A stretch of 64,000 nucleotides of DNA from Oscillospiraceae bacterium (GTDB lineage Bacteria > Bacillota > Clostridia > Oscillospirales > Oscillospiraceae). The translations under genes were made by a program, and so were the position numbers. The stretch spans positions 4,117,279 to 4,181,278 of the forward strand of contig AP025583.1 of the NCBI GenBank assembly GCA_022846095.1, read 5' to 3'. Positions 7,206 through 17,900 of this stretch are shown in pieces. The first letter of the stretch is position 1; each line of letters starts with the position of its first letter. Below the pieces are notes generated by a model. That model saw only the letters and a list, made by a program, of their open reading frames with translations. It made no database searches and had not been told where the DNA came from.

Positions 7206-8513
7206 TCACTGAATAGCCCCGTTGCCAGACAGCTCAAATCGAATGAGATTGACCGTCAGATCCATGGTCGGGTCGCTATCATTGGTAAAAGTAATGAAGC
7301 CCGTCGTGGTGATGTCCTTCGGCTGCACATTACAGTCGATGAACTCTTCCTTACAGGCTTCATCCGCGCTGAGAAAATATTTGTGTGTCGCCAGAGCCAG
7401 CAGACGGCTGTCCGCAATGGTGATGGAACCGTCCTTCCAGCCGGATGCCGGAATGACCAGGTCAAAGGAGACCCCCAGCACATCACCAGCGCCCGTACCA
7501 TTCAGGCCGTTGTAAACCGAGATGGTATAGGAGGAGCCGTCCGTCAGCAGAACGGTGTAAATATCCGTGGTGCCCGGAGAGTGGTCGCCGCTGGTCAGCT
7601 GAATGTCGTCGATGCCGATGCCGATGGGACCGGGCAGCTCACAGCTGATGTGGGTATCGTAATACTCGCCGGTATCGGCATTCCAGATCCACCAGGTTCC
7701 ATTTTGAGGCATGGGCGGTTTCCCGCTGTACTGCTCCGCTTTGGCGGCGCTGTCGGCGGCGTTACTGGCGCTCTCTTCTGCATCGGTCTTAGCCTGTTCC
7801 GCGGCCTCCTTGGCTTTTTCGGCGTCCTCCTTGTCCTGGGCGACAGTAAGGGCGTCCTCTTCGGCGCTCTCCTTGGCGGCCAGAGCGTCGTCCTTCGCCG
7901 TCTCTGCGGCAGTCTTGGACTCCAGCGCAGAGGTCTCCGAAGCCTTGGCATTGGTCTCGCTGAGCTTGGCGGCGTCCCGGGCGGTTTCCGCGGCTTTCTT
8001 GGCGTCCTGGGCCGTTTGAGCATCCTTGGTCGCCTGAGCGCCCAAAGTCTCGACCTGACCTTTGATGGTCTTGGTCCGCTCCTCGGCAGCCTTTGCCTCC
8101 GCTTCGCTCTGTTCCGCGGCATTCTTGGCCTCCTCGGCCTCCCGCGACTCCTGAAGCGCGACTTTCTCAGAGTTGGCCGCATTGGTCTCCGACTCCTTGG
8201 CCCGGTTAGCCGCGTCGATGGCATTGTCGGAGTATTCCTTTGCCTTGGTTTCGGATGCCTTGGAATTCGTCTCCGATGTAGACGCTTTTCCCGCGGAATC
8301 CAGGGCCTCCGCAGCCTTTTTCGTGGCTGTCTCAGCTTCGCTCTTGGCTTTTTCCGCGGAGGCGGCGGCAGAGTCCTTGGCCGTAGCCGCAAACTCCATA
8401 GCGCTGGAGGACTCCTGATTCATGGCAGCCAGAGCGTCGTGGATGGAGCCACGCACCTCCTCGCCATAAATCGCCTCCATGATTTTCTTTAGAAAACTGC
8501 TGATATCGGCCAA
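7206..8513 (-). CDS. Coiled-coil tail fibre
   Basis: 435 residues, TTG start at 8513 with GGGGTGA upstream. The N-terminal 35 residues (FLKKIMEAIYGEEVRGSIHD) are an attachment helix common to baseplate-bound fibres of gut Firmicutes phages. Residues about 40-270 are an almost uninterrupted Ala/Glu/Lys/Ser coiled coil with ETNSKASETKA-like heptads, expected to form a trimeric shaft. A Pro-rich break (GKPPMPQNGTWWIW) leads to a beta-structured head, whose last 80 residues resemble the 5216-5605 protein. Likely a side fibre for host adhesion. Confidence 0.8.
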   Translation of the reverse strand: MADISSFLKKIMEAIYGEEVRGSIHDALAAMNQESSSAMEFAATAKDSAAASAEKAKSEAETATKKAAEALDSAGKASTSETNSKASETKAKEYSDNAIDAANRAKESETNAANSEKVALQESREAEEAKNAAEQSEAEAKAAEERTKTIKGQVETLGAQATKDAQTAQDAKKAAETARDAAKLSETNAKASETSALESKTAAETAKDDALAAKESAEEDALTVAQDKEDAEKAKEAAEQAKTDAEESASNAADSAAKAEQYSGKPPMPQNGTWWIWNADTGEYYDTHISCELPGPIGIGIDDIQLTSGDHSPGTTDIYTVLLTDGSSYTISVYNGLNGTGAGDVLGVSFDLVIPASGWKDGSITIADSRLLALATHKYFLSADEACKEEFIDCNVQPKDITTTGFITFTNDSDPTMDLTVNLIRFELSGNGAIQ

Positions 8514-8529
8514 ATCAACTCACCCCTTC

Positions 8530-8901
8530 CTAATCTTCCAGCATCCAGTCGATGGCCAAAATTTCCTCTCCAGACAGGTTCCCCGCGACCTCGTCATACT
8601 TTGCCGTCATCAGCTCCACCTCATGCTCCATCTCGTTGAAGGGGGCCAGTTCGTCGCAGAAGTCCTTGAAGTTGGGGGAATCCATCTTAAGGGTATATGT
8701 CGGTGCTCCTCGCTCATCTTTTCCCTCCACGCCATACTTTTCGATCAGGCTCAGGCGGATGGTCTCAAACTCCGTGATAGAGTTGGAAAGAAAGCGGTAA
8801 TTCCGGGCCGCAACATAACCGATCTTGTCTCGGCGGGATAAAAATGGCTTGAGCGAATGAAGCCGCTCAAGCGCTACGGAATTTTTCAGTTTCATCTTCA
8901 T
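8530..8901 (-). CDS. DUF1617-like tail-operon protein
   Basis: A small helical protein. ATG at 8901 has AGGAGA 10 bases upstream and overlaps the end of the tail-associated gene. The sequence MKMKLKNSVALERLHSL ... FLSRRDKIGYVAARN ... LSGEEILAIDWMLED resembles the DUF1617 family found after tail-lysin genes in Firmicutes phages. No catalytic motif is visible. The location between tail-associated protein and fibre suggests a chaperone or minor baseplate part. Confidence 0.65.
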   Translation of the reverse strand: MKMKLKNSVALERLHSLKPFLSRRDKIGYVAARNYRFLSNSITEFETIRLSLIEKYGVEGKDERGAPTYTLKMDSPNFKDFCDELAPFNEMEHEVELMTAKYDEVAGNLSGEEILAIDWMLED

Positions 8902-8906
8902 GACAG

Positions 8907-11204
8907 TCATTCTCCTGTTCCTAAATCCAGACCTCTCACGTTTGCATCGCTGAAATCAACTTCACCCCTGAAATAAATAATGCCCATGCGGTCGCCAAAC
9001 TCGATATAAGCTCCACACGGGCTGTAAATATTAACATAGGGGGCATCTCCCTCGAAATACTCGATGGCCAGCATGTGATACCGGCTATTCCCAAAAGGCC
9101 CATATAAGTTAAAGCTCCCAAAGTCGCTCCCGGCGATAATGTTGAACTCCTCACCATAGAACTGCCCGCCTTCGATAACGGGGGAGCGAATGGTGGTGGA
9201 GTCGATATAGGTCGACTTGATATAACCGGGCATTTCGATCGAGTTGGCCAGTTTATAGGCCCGGTCCGCCCGGTCATAGGCCGTTTCCGCTTCCCACATG
9301 GCGTCATCCGCCAGATTATAGGCGTCATTCGCCATCGAATAGGCCGGGTTGTAAGCCAGATTGGTGTTGCCCACATTGGCCCAGTTGATGGTGCTTCCGG
9401 CGCCCATAGTGATCTGACCGTTGATGGTGATGCGCCCAGTAGAACTGACCGCGAAGGTGATTTCCCCGGTGCTCCGGTTAGTGATGGTGATGCCGTAGAG
9501 GTCCAGATAGTCAGAGGCAAATTTGCTGCCATTCATCATACTGTTGCCGTTGCGGTCCAGGAAGTCCTCAGCCTGTACCACGCCCTTGAAGTCTCCGGTA
9601 GCCGCCACCAGCTGACCGCCAAAGGTCCCCTTGGCGCCGGACAGAGTACCCGAAAAGGTGCCTCGCCTGGCATAGAGGTTGCCTTGCTCATCCACGGTGA
9701 AGTTGCCGTTTCCGATGTCGATAGAGCCCTTCTTCATGGTCAGCGTGCCGGTTGCCATGTCCAGAGAGAAATTCCCGCTGATGTCCTTCAGCATGCCCGC
9801 CCGAATAATGTCGGCATTGAGCACGCCCGTGTTGACATAGTCGGCCACGATGGAGCCGTCCATGGTAATGGCCAGTCCGAAGGTCTTTCCGCCGTCATTG
9901 GAGTACCCCAGGCCGTTCATGTTCCACTTCCAGAGCTTATCGGCCTTGGTGTAGTCCCGAACATTGGAAATATACAGCGTTTCCGAGCCATACTCGTCCT
10001 GAGTGATGGTGATGTAGCCCGTGGTGGCCATCTTCATGATCTCGGTGGCGTTCTCCTTGGCCTCCTTGAGGATGGAGTGGGCCTTAGGAAGATTTTCGAT
10101 CTTCTCCAGTACCGCGGCATTGGTCTGGTTGCTGACGCTGGTGAGGCTGACCTGCACCGAATCTCCCATTTTGAACTGGGTGTTCTCCGGGTGGTCCAGC
10201 GGAATCTCCAGCTTGGTCACTGGGAACAGGCGGTCCAGACCGTGGGGGCGGGAGATGACCCGGATCTCGTCCAGCAGCTTGACCGCCTCGGTGTTCACAT
10301 CCAGATAGTGCAGGTCCAGGGCGCTCAGTTCCAGCTCCAGATTGTCGAACTGGAGATCGGCCAGATACTCTTTGGCCTTTTCCAACAGCGCCGCCGGGTC
10401 GCTCACATCGTCCCAGGTCACCGTCTTGACGATCCAGCCGTAGTTTTTGACCGCCTCGTCAGACTGAACGTAGAGGCTCCCGTTATTCACGCTCTCCACC
10501 GTCAAATAGGCATCCAGCGCCTCGATGGGGCTCTCGTCCAGCCGATTGCCCAGGGGCACGATGGCCGTGGCATACTCGGTGGAGTCCCAATTCCTGGTGA
10601 AGTCAATGAGATTGGAGCCAAACTGGATAACCTGACTGCAAGTGTCGGGGTACTCCTTCAGATAATCCAAATACCGTACCCCGTCCACCTTCCGAACCCG
10701 GAGATGGCCGCCATAGGTCTCCACCAGGGCGTTGAGCAGCTCCATGGTCTTCTCATAGTTGGTGTAGTAGGTGGGGAAGTTTTCATCCACCACTGTCACT
10801 GCGCCAAGAGCAAACTGCCGGTTGGCGCCAACCTTGGCATTGTGGACGGAGATCAGATGTTCCAGATACTCCCGGACAGACTTTCCCGCATACTCCGCCG
10901 GAGGCTGCACCGAGTCGTTGAAGTAGGCCAGCTCCCCCTCGCAGTAGAGCACCCGGTTGTTCCAGAAGTCCTTACTTTCTGAGAGCACACGCCCAGACCA
11001 AATCTCTTCTCCATGCTTTTTCACGGAGATCTCCGTGACCATACGGACAATGGTGTCATAAGCCTTGTTGGTGTGGGGAAGTGACATCTCCAGAGAGCCG
11101 GCCGCGCTGTCCTCCAGCGTCAGCTTGGGGGTCACGACCTTCATATCGTCCAGCGAGAACACATCGTTGTAGATGCACACGCCATCCGCATAAATGCTAT
11201 ACAT
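8907..11204 (-). CDS. Tail-associated protein (Tal-like, prophage tail protein)
   Basis: 765 residues; ATG at 11204 with GGAGG 9 bases upstream. The N-terminal 370 residues (SIYADGVCIYNDVF ... IWSGRVLSESKDFWNN ... GGHLRVRKVDGVRYLDYL) match the gp27-like hub domain of Tal proteins in siphophages. The second half repeats short beta segments (GSIDIGNGNFTVDEQGNLYARRG) and ends in a domain with YFEGDAPYVNIYSPCGAYIEFG. It follows Dit directly, the canonical order, and forms the distal tail opening. No clear peptidase or lysozyme motif was recognised in the C-terminus. Confidence 0.88.
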   Translation of the reverse strand: MYSIYADGVCIYNDVFSLDDMKVVTPKLTLEDSAAGSLEMSLPHTNKAYDTIVRMVTEISVKKHGEEIWSGRVLSESKDFWNNRVLYCEGELAYFNDSVQPPAEYAGKSVREYLEHLISVHNAKVGANRQFALGAVTVVDENFPTYYTNYEKTMELLNALVETYGGHLRVRKVDGVRYLDYLKEYPDTCSQVIQFGSNLIDFTRNWDSTEYATAIVPLGNRLDESPIEALDAYLTVESVNNGSLYVQSDEAVKNYGWIVKTVTWDDVSDPAALLEKAKEYLADLQFDNLELELSALDLHYLDVNTEAVKLLDEIRVISRPHGLDRLFPVTKLEIPLDHPENTQFKMGDSVQVSLTSVSNQTNAAVLEKIENLPKAHSILKEAKENATEIMKMATTGYITITQDEYGSETLYISNVRDYTKADKLWKWNMNGLGYSNDGGKTFGLAITMDGSIVADYVNTGVLNADIIRAGMLKDISGNFSLDMATGTLTMKKGSIDIGNGNFTVDEQGNLYARRGTFSGTLSGAKGTFGGQLVAATGDFKGVVQAEDFLDRNGNSMMNGSKFASDYLDLYGITITNRSTGEITFAVSSTGRITINGQITMGAGSTINWANVGNTNLAYNPAYSMANDAYNLADDAMWEAETAYDRADRAYKLANSIEMPGYIKSTYIDSTTIRSPVIEGGQFYGEEFNIIAGSDFGSFNLYGPFGNSRYHMLAIEYFEGDAPYVNIYSPCGAYIEFGDRMGIIYFRGEVDFSDANVRGLDLGTGE

Positions 11205-11207
11205 CGG

Positions 11208-11969
11208 TCACAACCTCCCCACTCTGAAGTCCACGGAGACCGTCCCGGTCCCGGTGTCGCACCACAGCTCCAGGGTCGCCCCCTGGTCGCCGAAAAACAC
11301 AAATTCCGGGAACTGGATGGTGCCATCCGTGAGCAATTTGGTTTCATCCAGCCCCAGTGTGGGATTGACAAACCGGATATGCACACCTCGTTTGTCTGAG
11401 CTGCTCACAAAGAACTGCGGACAGACCGGAGCCCTTCCAAACAGATCCGCGGCCAGCTTGACAGTCTTCTTAGCGGTGGTCACGGTGATGTTCTTGAACA
11501 GGGCAGGCCGAATCACGCCATTTTGAAAGTTGAAAGGGTCCCACAGCCAGTCGTCCGTCGAAGACAAGAGCGACCACTTGTAGGGCCCCACATCATAGTC
11601 AATGGTGATGCGCGACCAGTCCTTTTCCGACTTCCAGGCATTGACGGTGAACCGCCCTTCGTAGAAATACTCCGGGTCATCCTCCAGCACCGCACGCAAC
11701 TTTTGCCCGTGCAGGTAATCCATGATGTCGGAATAGGCCATGTGCCAGGGTTTGAAGTCGTTCATCACAATAAACTCAATCGAACCCGTCCGGTTCTGAT
11801 ACACCGGATACCCGGTGAGAGACTGGGATAAGTCGATCACCCCATCCCCACCGGGTATATCCAGCGTCGTCACCTTCTGGGCGGGAGGATTGAATAGCGG
11901 CCGAGAGGCGGGGACAAGCCGCCAGTCGTCCCAAGAGTTTTTATCTCCAAAGGTAACCGAATGGTACAA
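11208..11969 (-). CDS. Distal tail protein (Dit)
   Basis: 253 residues, TTG start at 11969 with GGGGGAA upstream. The N-terminus (SVTFGDKNSWDDWRLVPASRP) and GGDGVIDLSQSLTGYPVYQNR, then GQKLRAVLEDDPEYFYEGRF, match the Dit/SPP1 gp19.1-type tail hub family. Residues 150-253 form a second beta domain. It lies between the tape measure and Tal with gaps of only 3 bases, so the three are co-translated. It forms the hexameric hub that joins tail tube and baseplate. Confidence 0.9.
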   Translation of the reverse strand: MYHSVTFGDKNSWDDWRLVPASRPLFNPPAQKVTTLDIPGGDGVIDLSQSLTGYPVYQNRTGSIEFIVMNDFKPWHMAYSDIMDYLHGQKLRAVLEDDPEYFYEGRFTVNAWKSEKDWSRITIDYDVGPYKWSLLSSTDDWLWDPFNFQNGVIRPALFKNITVTTAKKTVKLAADLFGRAPVCPQFFVSSSDKRGVHIRFVNPTLGLDETKLLTDGTIQFPEFVFFGDQGATLELWCDTGTGTVSVDFRVGRL

Positions 11970-11972
11970 AGC

Positions 11973-14900
11973 TTAGTTCCCCCTTCCTCTTCGAGCCGCC
12001 CTCTGCCCAAGGGCATTGTCCATGGGTCCTGCCATCTCGCCGACCAGAGTGCCGGTATCCAGCACGACCCGCATCCGTTCCATTCGCTCCGTCATCTCCG
12101 CCATTTCGCTGCGAAGAGCACGGAGTTCCTCCACGACGTCATTGTTGTCCACATTGACCGTCGTTCCGCCGTTTCTGCCATACTCGGCAAATGCCAAACT
12201 GGCCTGCCCGGCAAGTCCAATGGTCCGCTGCGGATAGAACAGACTGTTGATCTGCTCCGCGCCACGCATCACACTGGAGAGGTCAAGCACCGGCCGGATC
12301 GTGGGCTGCGCATCCATGTCCCCATTGAGCAAGTCGGCTACAATGGACATGGCATTCGAGAGCCCATCCGTCGCATAGTTCGCCATGTTGGCGCCCGCGG
12401 CATAGGACTTTTCGACATAATCCGACAACCCGCTCACAAAGCCGAGGCCCGTAAAGTTGCCCAGCTCCCGGAATACCCGGGAGGGAGAGTTGATTTCCAG
12501 CGTGCTCTTGACTGCTTCCACACCGGCGAGCGCCATATTGGTCAGCTCGTCAAGGAATGCGGATTTCGACAGGGACACGCCTTCCGCAAGACCTGCCGGA
12601 ATTTGCTGACCCGTTTCAGTCCACCCGGCTTCAGACAGGATCTTCTTGGCCACTTCGGTCATTTCCTGCATCTCAGCCTCGGTATCCTTCTTGATCAGGC
12701 CCACATTTTCCGCAAACTCCTGACGGAGAGACGCCAGCTGACTGCTGGTATCCGCCTCCAACTGGGCCAATTCTTGCTGCCAGGTGATTCGGTACTCTTC
12801 CAGCTCCACTTCCGCGTCAACACGCAGCTGAGCAATTTGCTCCTGAGTTTCGATGCGCATGCCTTCCAGCTCGCTGACAGCCTGTTCCCGGGCCTGAGCG
12901 TGCTTGATCGACCAGAGAGATACATACTTCTCCAGCTCGTCATCGCTCATGGAGTTGAGCGCCCGGATCTCTTCGATGGCGGACGGCCCCATCTCCTGGA
13001 GCTCAGACATCAACTCCGAATCAACACCCCTTGCGGAGAGCTGATCCAGAATATCCTGCCACTCGCCGAACTCCTGAACCTGCCCCTCCAGATTCTTCAT
13101 CAGCGTGTCACTGCTGACCGCTTCTTTCTCCGTCACCTCGTCAAAGAGGCCGTAAGACTGATAGAGACTGTTGGTGCGGGACTCCACGGCATTCTGGTAC
13201 TGGTCATTCAAAGACTGAATATCCCGTTCCAGCTGCTCGTTGATAGACTGGACTTTGTCGGCATATTCCTGCTCCAGCTGGATGCGCTTCTGGTTGGCGG
13301 ATTCCTGAACTTCCTGCACATCGGCGATGTACTGTTGCTGAGCCTCATAAATTTCCTTCTCCAGCTGATAGACTTTCAGATCCATCTCCTCACGCTCTTC
13401 CGTGCCGGCCGCATACCGGCTCTGGACGCGCTTATAGGCTGCCAGTTCATCAGCAAGGCTCATTCGACCATAGTTCTTTTCCTTCTCGATCCAATCCATG
13501 GAGTTCTGATAAGATTCATCCACAAGCTGGTTGCGAAGGGTGTAGACCTTCCGGTCGATCTCCATCCGCTCTTCGCTGCCTTCCATGTACCGGGACTGCA
13601 TCCGCTCATAGGCGGCCAGCTCCTCTTCGGTGCTCAAGCGGTTGTAGTATTTCTCTTCCTCGATCCAGTCGAGGGAGGCCTGATAGGTGGATGCCACCAG
13701 TTCATTTTGAAGCCGATAGACCTCGCGGTCGATCTCTTTGCGCTCCTCAGAACCGGCTTTGTACTTCTGCTGAAGATTCTCCCATCCCGCCAGCTGGTCT
13801 TTCAGACTCAGCTCATCGTAATAGGTCTTCTCGTCGACCCAGTCCTTCCAGGCGTCGATACCCTTGTTACTGACATCGATAACTTCCCCAATCATGTTGG
13901 AGGTCGCCTGGGCGGCCGGGACTATGCTGTTGTTCACGCCAATAGCCAGGCCCTCGCCGATGTTCTCGCCCAGGTAGATAAACTCCCGGGAAGGAGAATG
14001 GCTGTCCAGGGCTTTCTTCGCCGCGTTGAGCGCGGCCAGACCCAGGCTGCGGCCCGCAGAACTGGAGGCGCCGAACTTAGACCGGATGCCGTTGACGAAA
14101 CCCTGACCGGCATTCTCACCGGCGGTCTCGAACTCGGGCTTCATACTGTTGATTTTGGACGCGGCCGCTGTGACCACAGTCCCCATCGCTGTTTTCACAG
14201 TGTTGGAGGATGCTGTGATCGTGGTTCCGATGTTTCGCATCATCCCCTCGATCGCGTCCTCGATCACGATAACTTTGCTATCCACAATGTTTGCCATCGA
14301 CTCCACGAGCGTCTCCATGGCGGAACTCGCCACAGAAATATTCGATGTAATGGAGCCGCTGACAGAGGACAGCATGCTGACCACGGCGCTGTTGATGGTG
14401 TCGCCGCAGTTGTAGAAGGCCTCGGTGAATCCGGAGATCCCGGTGTCCCCCATCTTCTTCATGCTGTCGGCGAAATTAGTCAGGCCGCTGGTGTTGATGC
14501 CGTTGACCCCTTCCGCCAGGTCGATCAGATCCCAAACCTGGGTAATGACGTCGGACAATTTGCCGATGTCGATGCCGGATACCTCGTTGTAGTAATCCTT
14601 CATGGAAGAGCCAAACTTAGAGATATCCGCGCCAAAGGAGGCCAAGGTCTGATCTCCACCGAACCACTGGTCAAACAGACTGCTGTCGGGAAGACCCGTC
14701 GCCAGATTAGACAAGGCGCTTGCAGCATTGGCCGAGGCCGTTACTGCTTCCGGCTTCACATCTTTAATAGCCTCCGCATAGGCGGCCAGATCTGCTCCAA
14801 AGGCGGTGAGGTCGTCCCCAAATGCGGCAAGATCGGTTCCTCCTGTAAAGAAGGAGACCAATCCTCCGGTATTTGGCAGAGTATTTGCCAGCTCCACCAG

Positions 14901-17900
14901 GGCTTGTCCGGCGGAGGCAGAGCTTTCAACAGCAGTTGGGTTAATGTCGGCCACGGCATCGCTGTAAGACTTCATAGCCGCGCCAAAGGGTACGATTCCG
15001 GCGGCAAAGGTGGCCAGATCATTGCTTCCGTTGAAGAAGGTCATCACGCCGCCTACCAGGGGAAGGGACTCTTGCAGCTTTGCCAGCGACTGAGCAGCCA
15101 CCGCAGAGGAAGTAATAGAGTTTGCATTGATTTCGGCCACGGCGTCGCCGTAGGATTTCATTGCCGCACCAAAGGGCACGATGCCAGCCGCGAAAGTGCC
15201 AAGATCGTTACTCCCGTTGAAGAACGCCATGACGCCGCCCACATTGGGCAGATCGGCCTGGAGCTGCGCCAGGGACTGAGCAGCAACAGCCGACGCAGTA
15301 ATCGCTTCGGCTTTAATATCCGCCACAGCCTCTCCATAGGATTTCATAGCCGCTCCAAAAGGTACGATGCCCTCTGCGAACTTGCCGAGGTCGTTTCCTC
15401 CGGTAAAGAACTCCATGACCCCGCCGACCTGCGGCAAAGTAGCCTGGAGTTTCGCCAAGGATTGGGCCGCGACTCCGGACGCCTCCACGGCGTCGGCATT
15501 GATGCCGGCCACAGCCTCTCCATAGGACTTCATCGCCTCACCGAAAGGAATAACGCCCTCGGAGAACTTGCTGAGGTCATTCCCGCCGGTGAAGAACTCC
15601 ATAATGCCTCCAACATTGGGAAGAGATGCTTGCAGCTGGGCCAATGCCTGAGCCGCCACGGCAGAGGCGGATACGGCCCCGGTGTCAATACCGGAAACAG
15701 CATCACCATAGGACTTCATCGCCTCGCCAAAAGCGAGAACGCCGTCGGCAAATGTACCAAGGTCATTTCCGCCCGTGAAGAACTCCATCACGCCGCCCAC
15801 GCTGGGGAGAGACGCCTGAAGCGCGGCAAGGGCCTGGGCCGCAGTAACAGAAGCGGATACCGCCCCTGTGTCCATCCCAGCCACGGAATCGGCATAGGCT
15901 TTCATACCCTCTCCAAAGGGGAGCAGACCGTTTGCGAATGTCTCCAAGTCATTGCCCCCGGTAAAGAAGTCCACCACCCCGCCAATATTAGGCAGAGAAG
16001 CTTGCAGCTCTGCCAATGCTTTCGCCGCCGTAGTAGAAGCCGTCACCGCTTCACTGTCCATACCGGTCACACTATCGGAATAGGCTTTCATCGCCTCGCC
16101 GAAGGGCACCAGCTGGTCGCCGAAGGTTTCAAGATCGTTATCTCCTGTAAAGAAAGCCACCAGACCCCCGGTATTGGGGATGGTGTTTGCCAACTCCACA
16201 AGAGTCTTGCCGGCAACGGCCGAGTTGGCAACAGCGTCGCCATCCAAGCCGCTTACCGATTTTGAATAATTCTTCATGGACTCGCCGAAGGAGGCCAGCT
16301 GCTCTCCGAAAGTGGCCATGTCGTTGTCACCGGCAAAGAAGGCAACGGCTCCGCCTGTGTTCGGAAGTGTTGCCGCCAGTTCAGACATGGCCTGTCCGGC
16401 GATGGCGGAATTCTTTACCGCGTCCACATCCAGACCAGTTACCGCATCAGAGTAAGCTTTGATCGCCTCGCCGAAGGGCACCAGCTGGTCGCCGAATGTA
16501 CTCATGTCGTTGTCGCCGGTAAAGAATGCGACAGCCCCGCCCGTATTCGGGAGTGTGGCCGCCATCTCTGCCATGGCCTTGCCCGCGGTGGCCGCGTTGG
16601 TCACAGCATCGGTGTCCAAGCCCTTGATACTTGCCGCGAATTTCATCATGGACTCGCCAAAGCCAACCAACTGGTTACCAAACTCGCCCATATCGTTTTC
16701 CCCGGCAAAGAAACCGGCGATGCCGCCGCTGTTGGGCAGCGTCGCAGCCATCTCTGCCAAGGTCTTTCCGGCAATCGCGGCCGTACTGACCAAATCACCA
16801 TCAAGCCCGGTAATACTGTTGGAGAACTGCACCATCGCTTCACCAAAGGGGACAAGCTGTTCGGCAAAGTCAGATAGCGAAGAACCGCCGGTCAGCCAGG
16901 AAGTCAGACCCTCCAGCAAATCGGCGGCGGTAATGAGTATGATTGCTTCCGTAAGCGCTTTAACGCCGTCCAGCATAGAGGCGTCGATACTCTTTGCCCC
17001 GTTGATAAACGGCTGCACATTGGTCATAAACGCCCCAAGGTCGGCGCCGATCTGCGGGAAGGAACTGGATATACCACTCATAAATCCGCCCACAATACCG
17101 CCAATAAACCCACCAATGGCGTTGCCGATGGTTTGCAGCAGTTTACCGCCTTCTCCAATCAGCCATTCAAGACCGGGAATCTGTGCCAAACCGCCAACAG
17201 CTGCCAGCACAACGGCAAGCTCCGCCATCACCACGCCAAGACCGAGCACACCCACCATTGCAGCGGGAATCAACCCGGCCAGAGCGCCGAGGGCGACCAT
17301 AATGCCGCTGAGAAGTCCGATTCCAGCGACCCCTTTCAGAAGTGCATCGGTGTCGATGCTCCCCAGAGCAGATACGATCCCAGAGAAGAAGGACATCAAC
17401 AAATCGACCACCGACTGGATCAGCGTCGGAAGATTACGCGCCAAACCATTGATGATTTCAATCAGGAACAGCATGATGGAATCAACGATCTGCGGTGTAT
17501 AAGTCGCCAGGGCCGCGAGGACACCGGCAACCAGCTCTAAAGCGCCGTCAGCGATAGCTGGAACACATTCGACCAGAACATCAACCAGTGTGAGGACCAG
17601 CGCCTTGACCGCGTTTCCGATTGCCGGGGCTCCATTGGTGATGACCTCGGCAAAGGCGATAATAGCCTCGCCCAACTGCTGAGCGATTGCGGGGATCAGC
17701 GCGGCGATACCTGTAATGATGGACGTCAATCCGGCTACGATGATAGTCACGCCGGCGCCCAAAGAAGTAGCCAGGCCGGTAATACCGACTGCGATAGCCG
17801 TTAAGCCGGTTCCCACAAGGAGCAGGCCCGCACCCAAACCGGCAATACCGACGCCAATCAGAGCGAACGCGCCGCCCAGACCAAGAATGGTGGGAAGGAG

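Noticed and set aside
11961-16265. 1434-codon + strand frame opposite the tape measure
   Set aside because: Antisense of a repetitive gene; the repeats keep it open. His/Arg/Leu-rich composition with no known fold.
14490-16900. CRISPR-like regular repeats
   Set aside because: Units of 186 bp in frame within one gene with no unique spacers; they are protein repeats.
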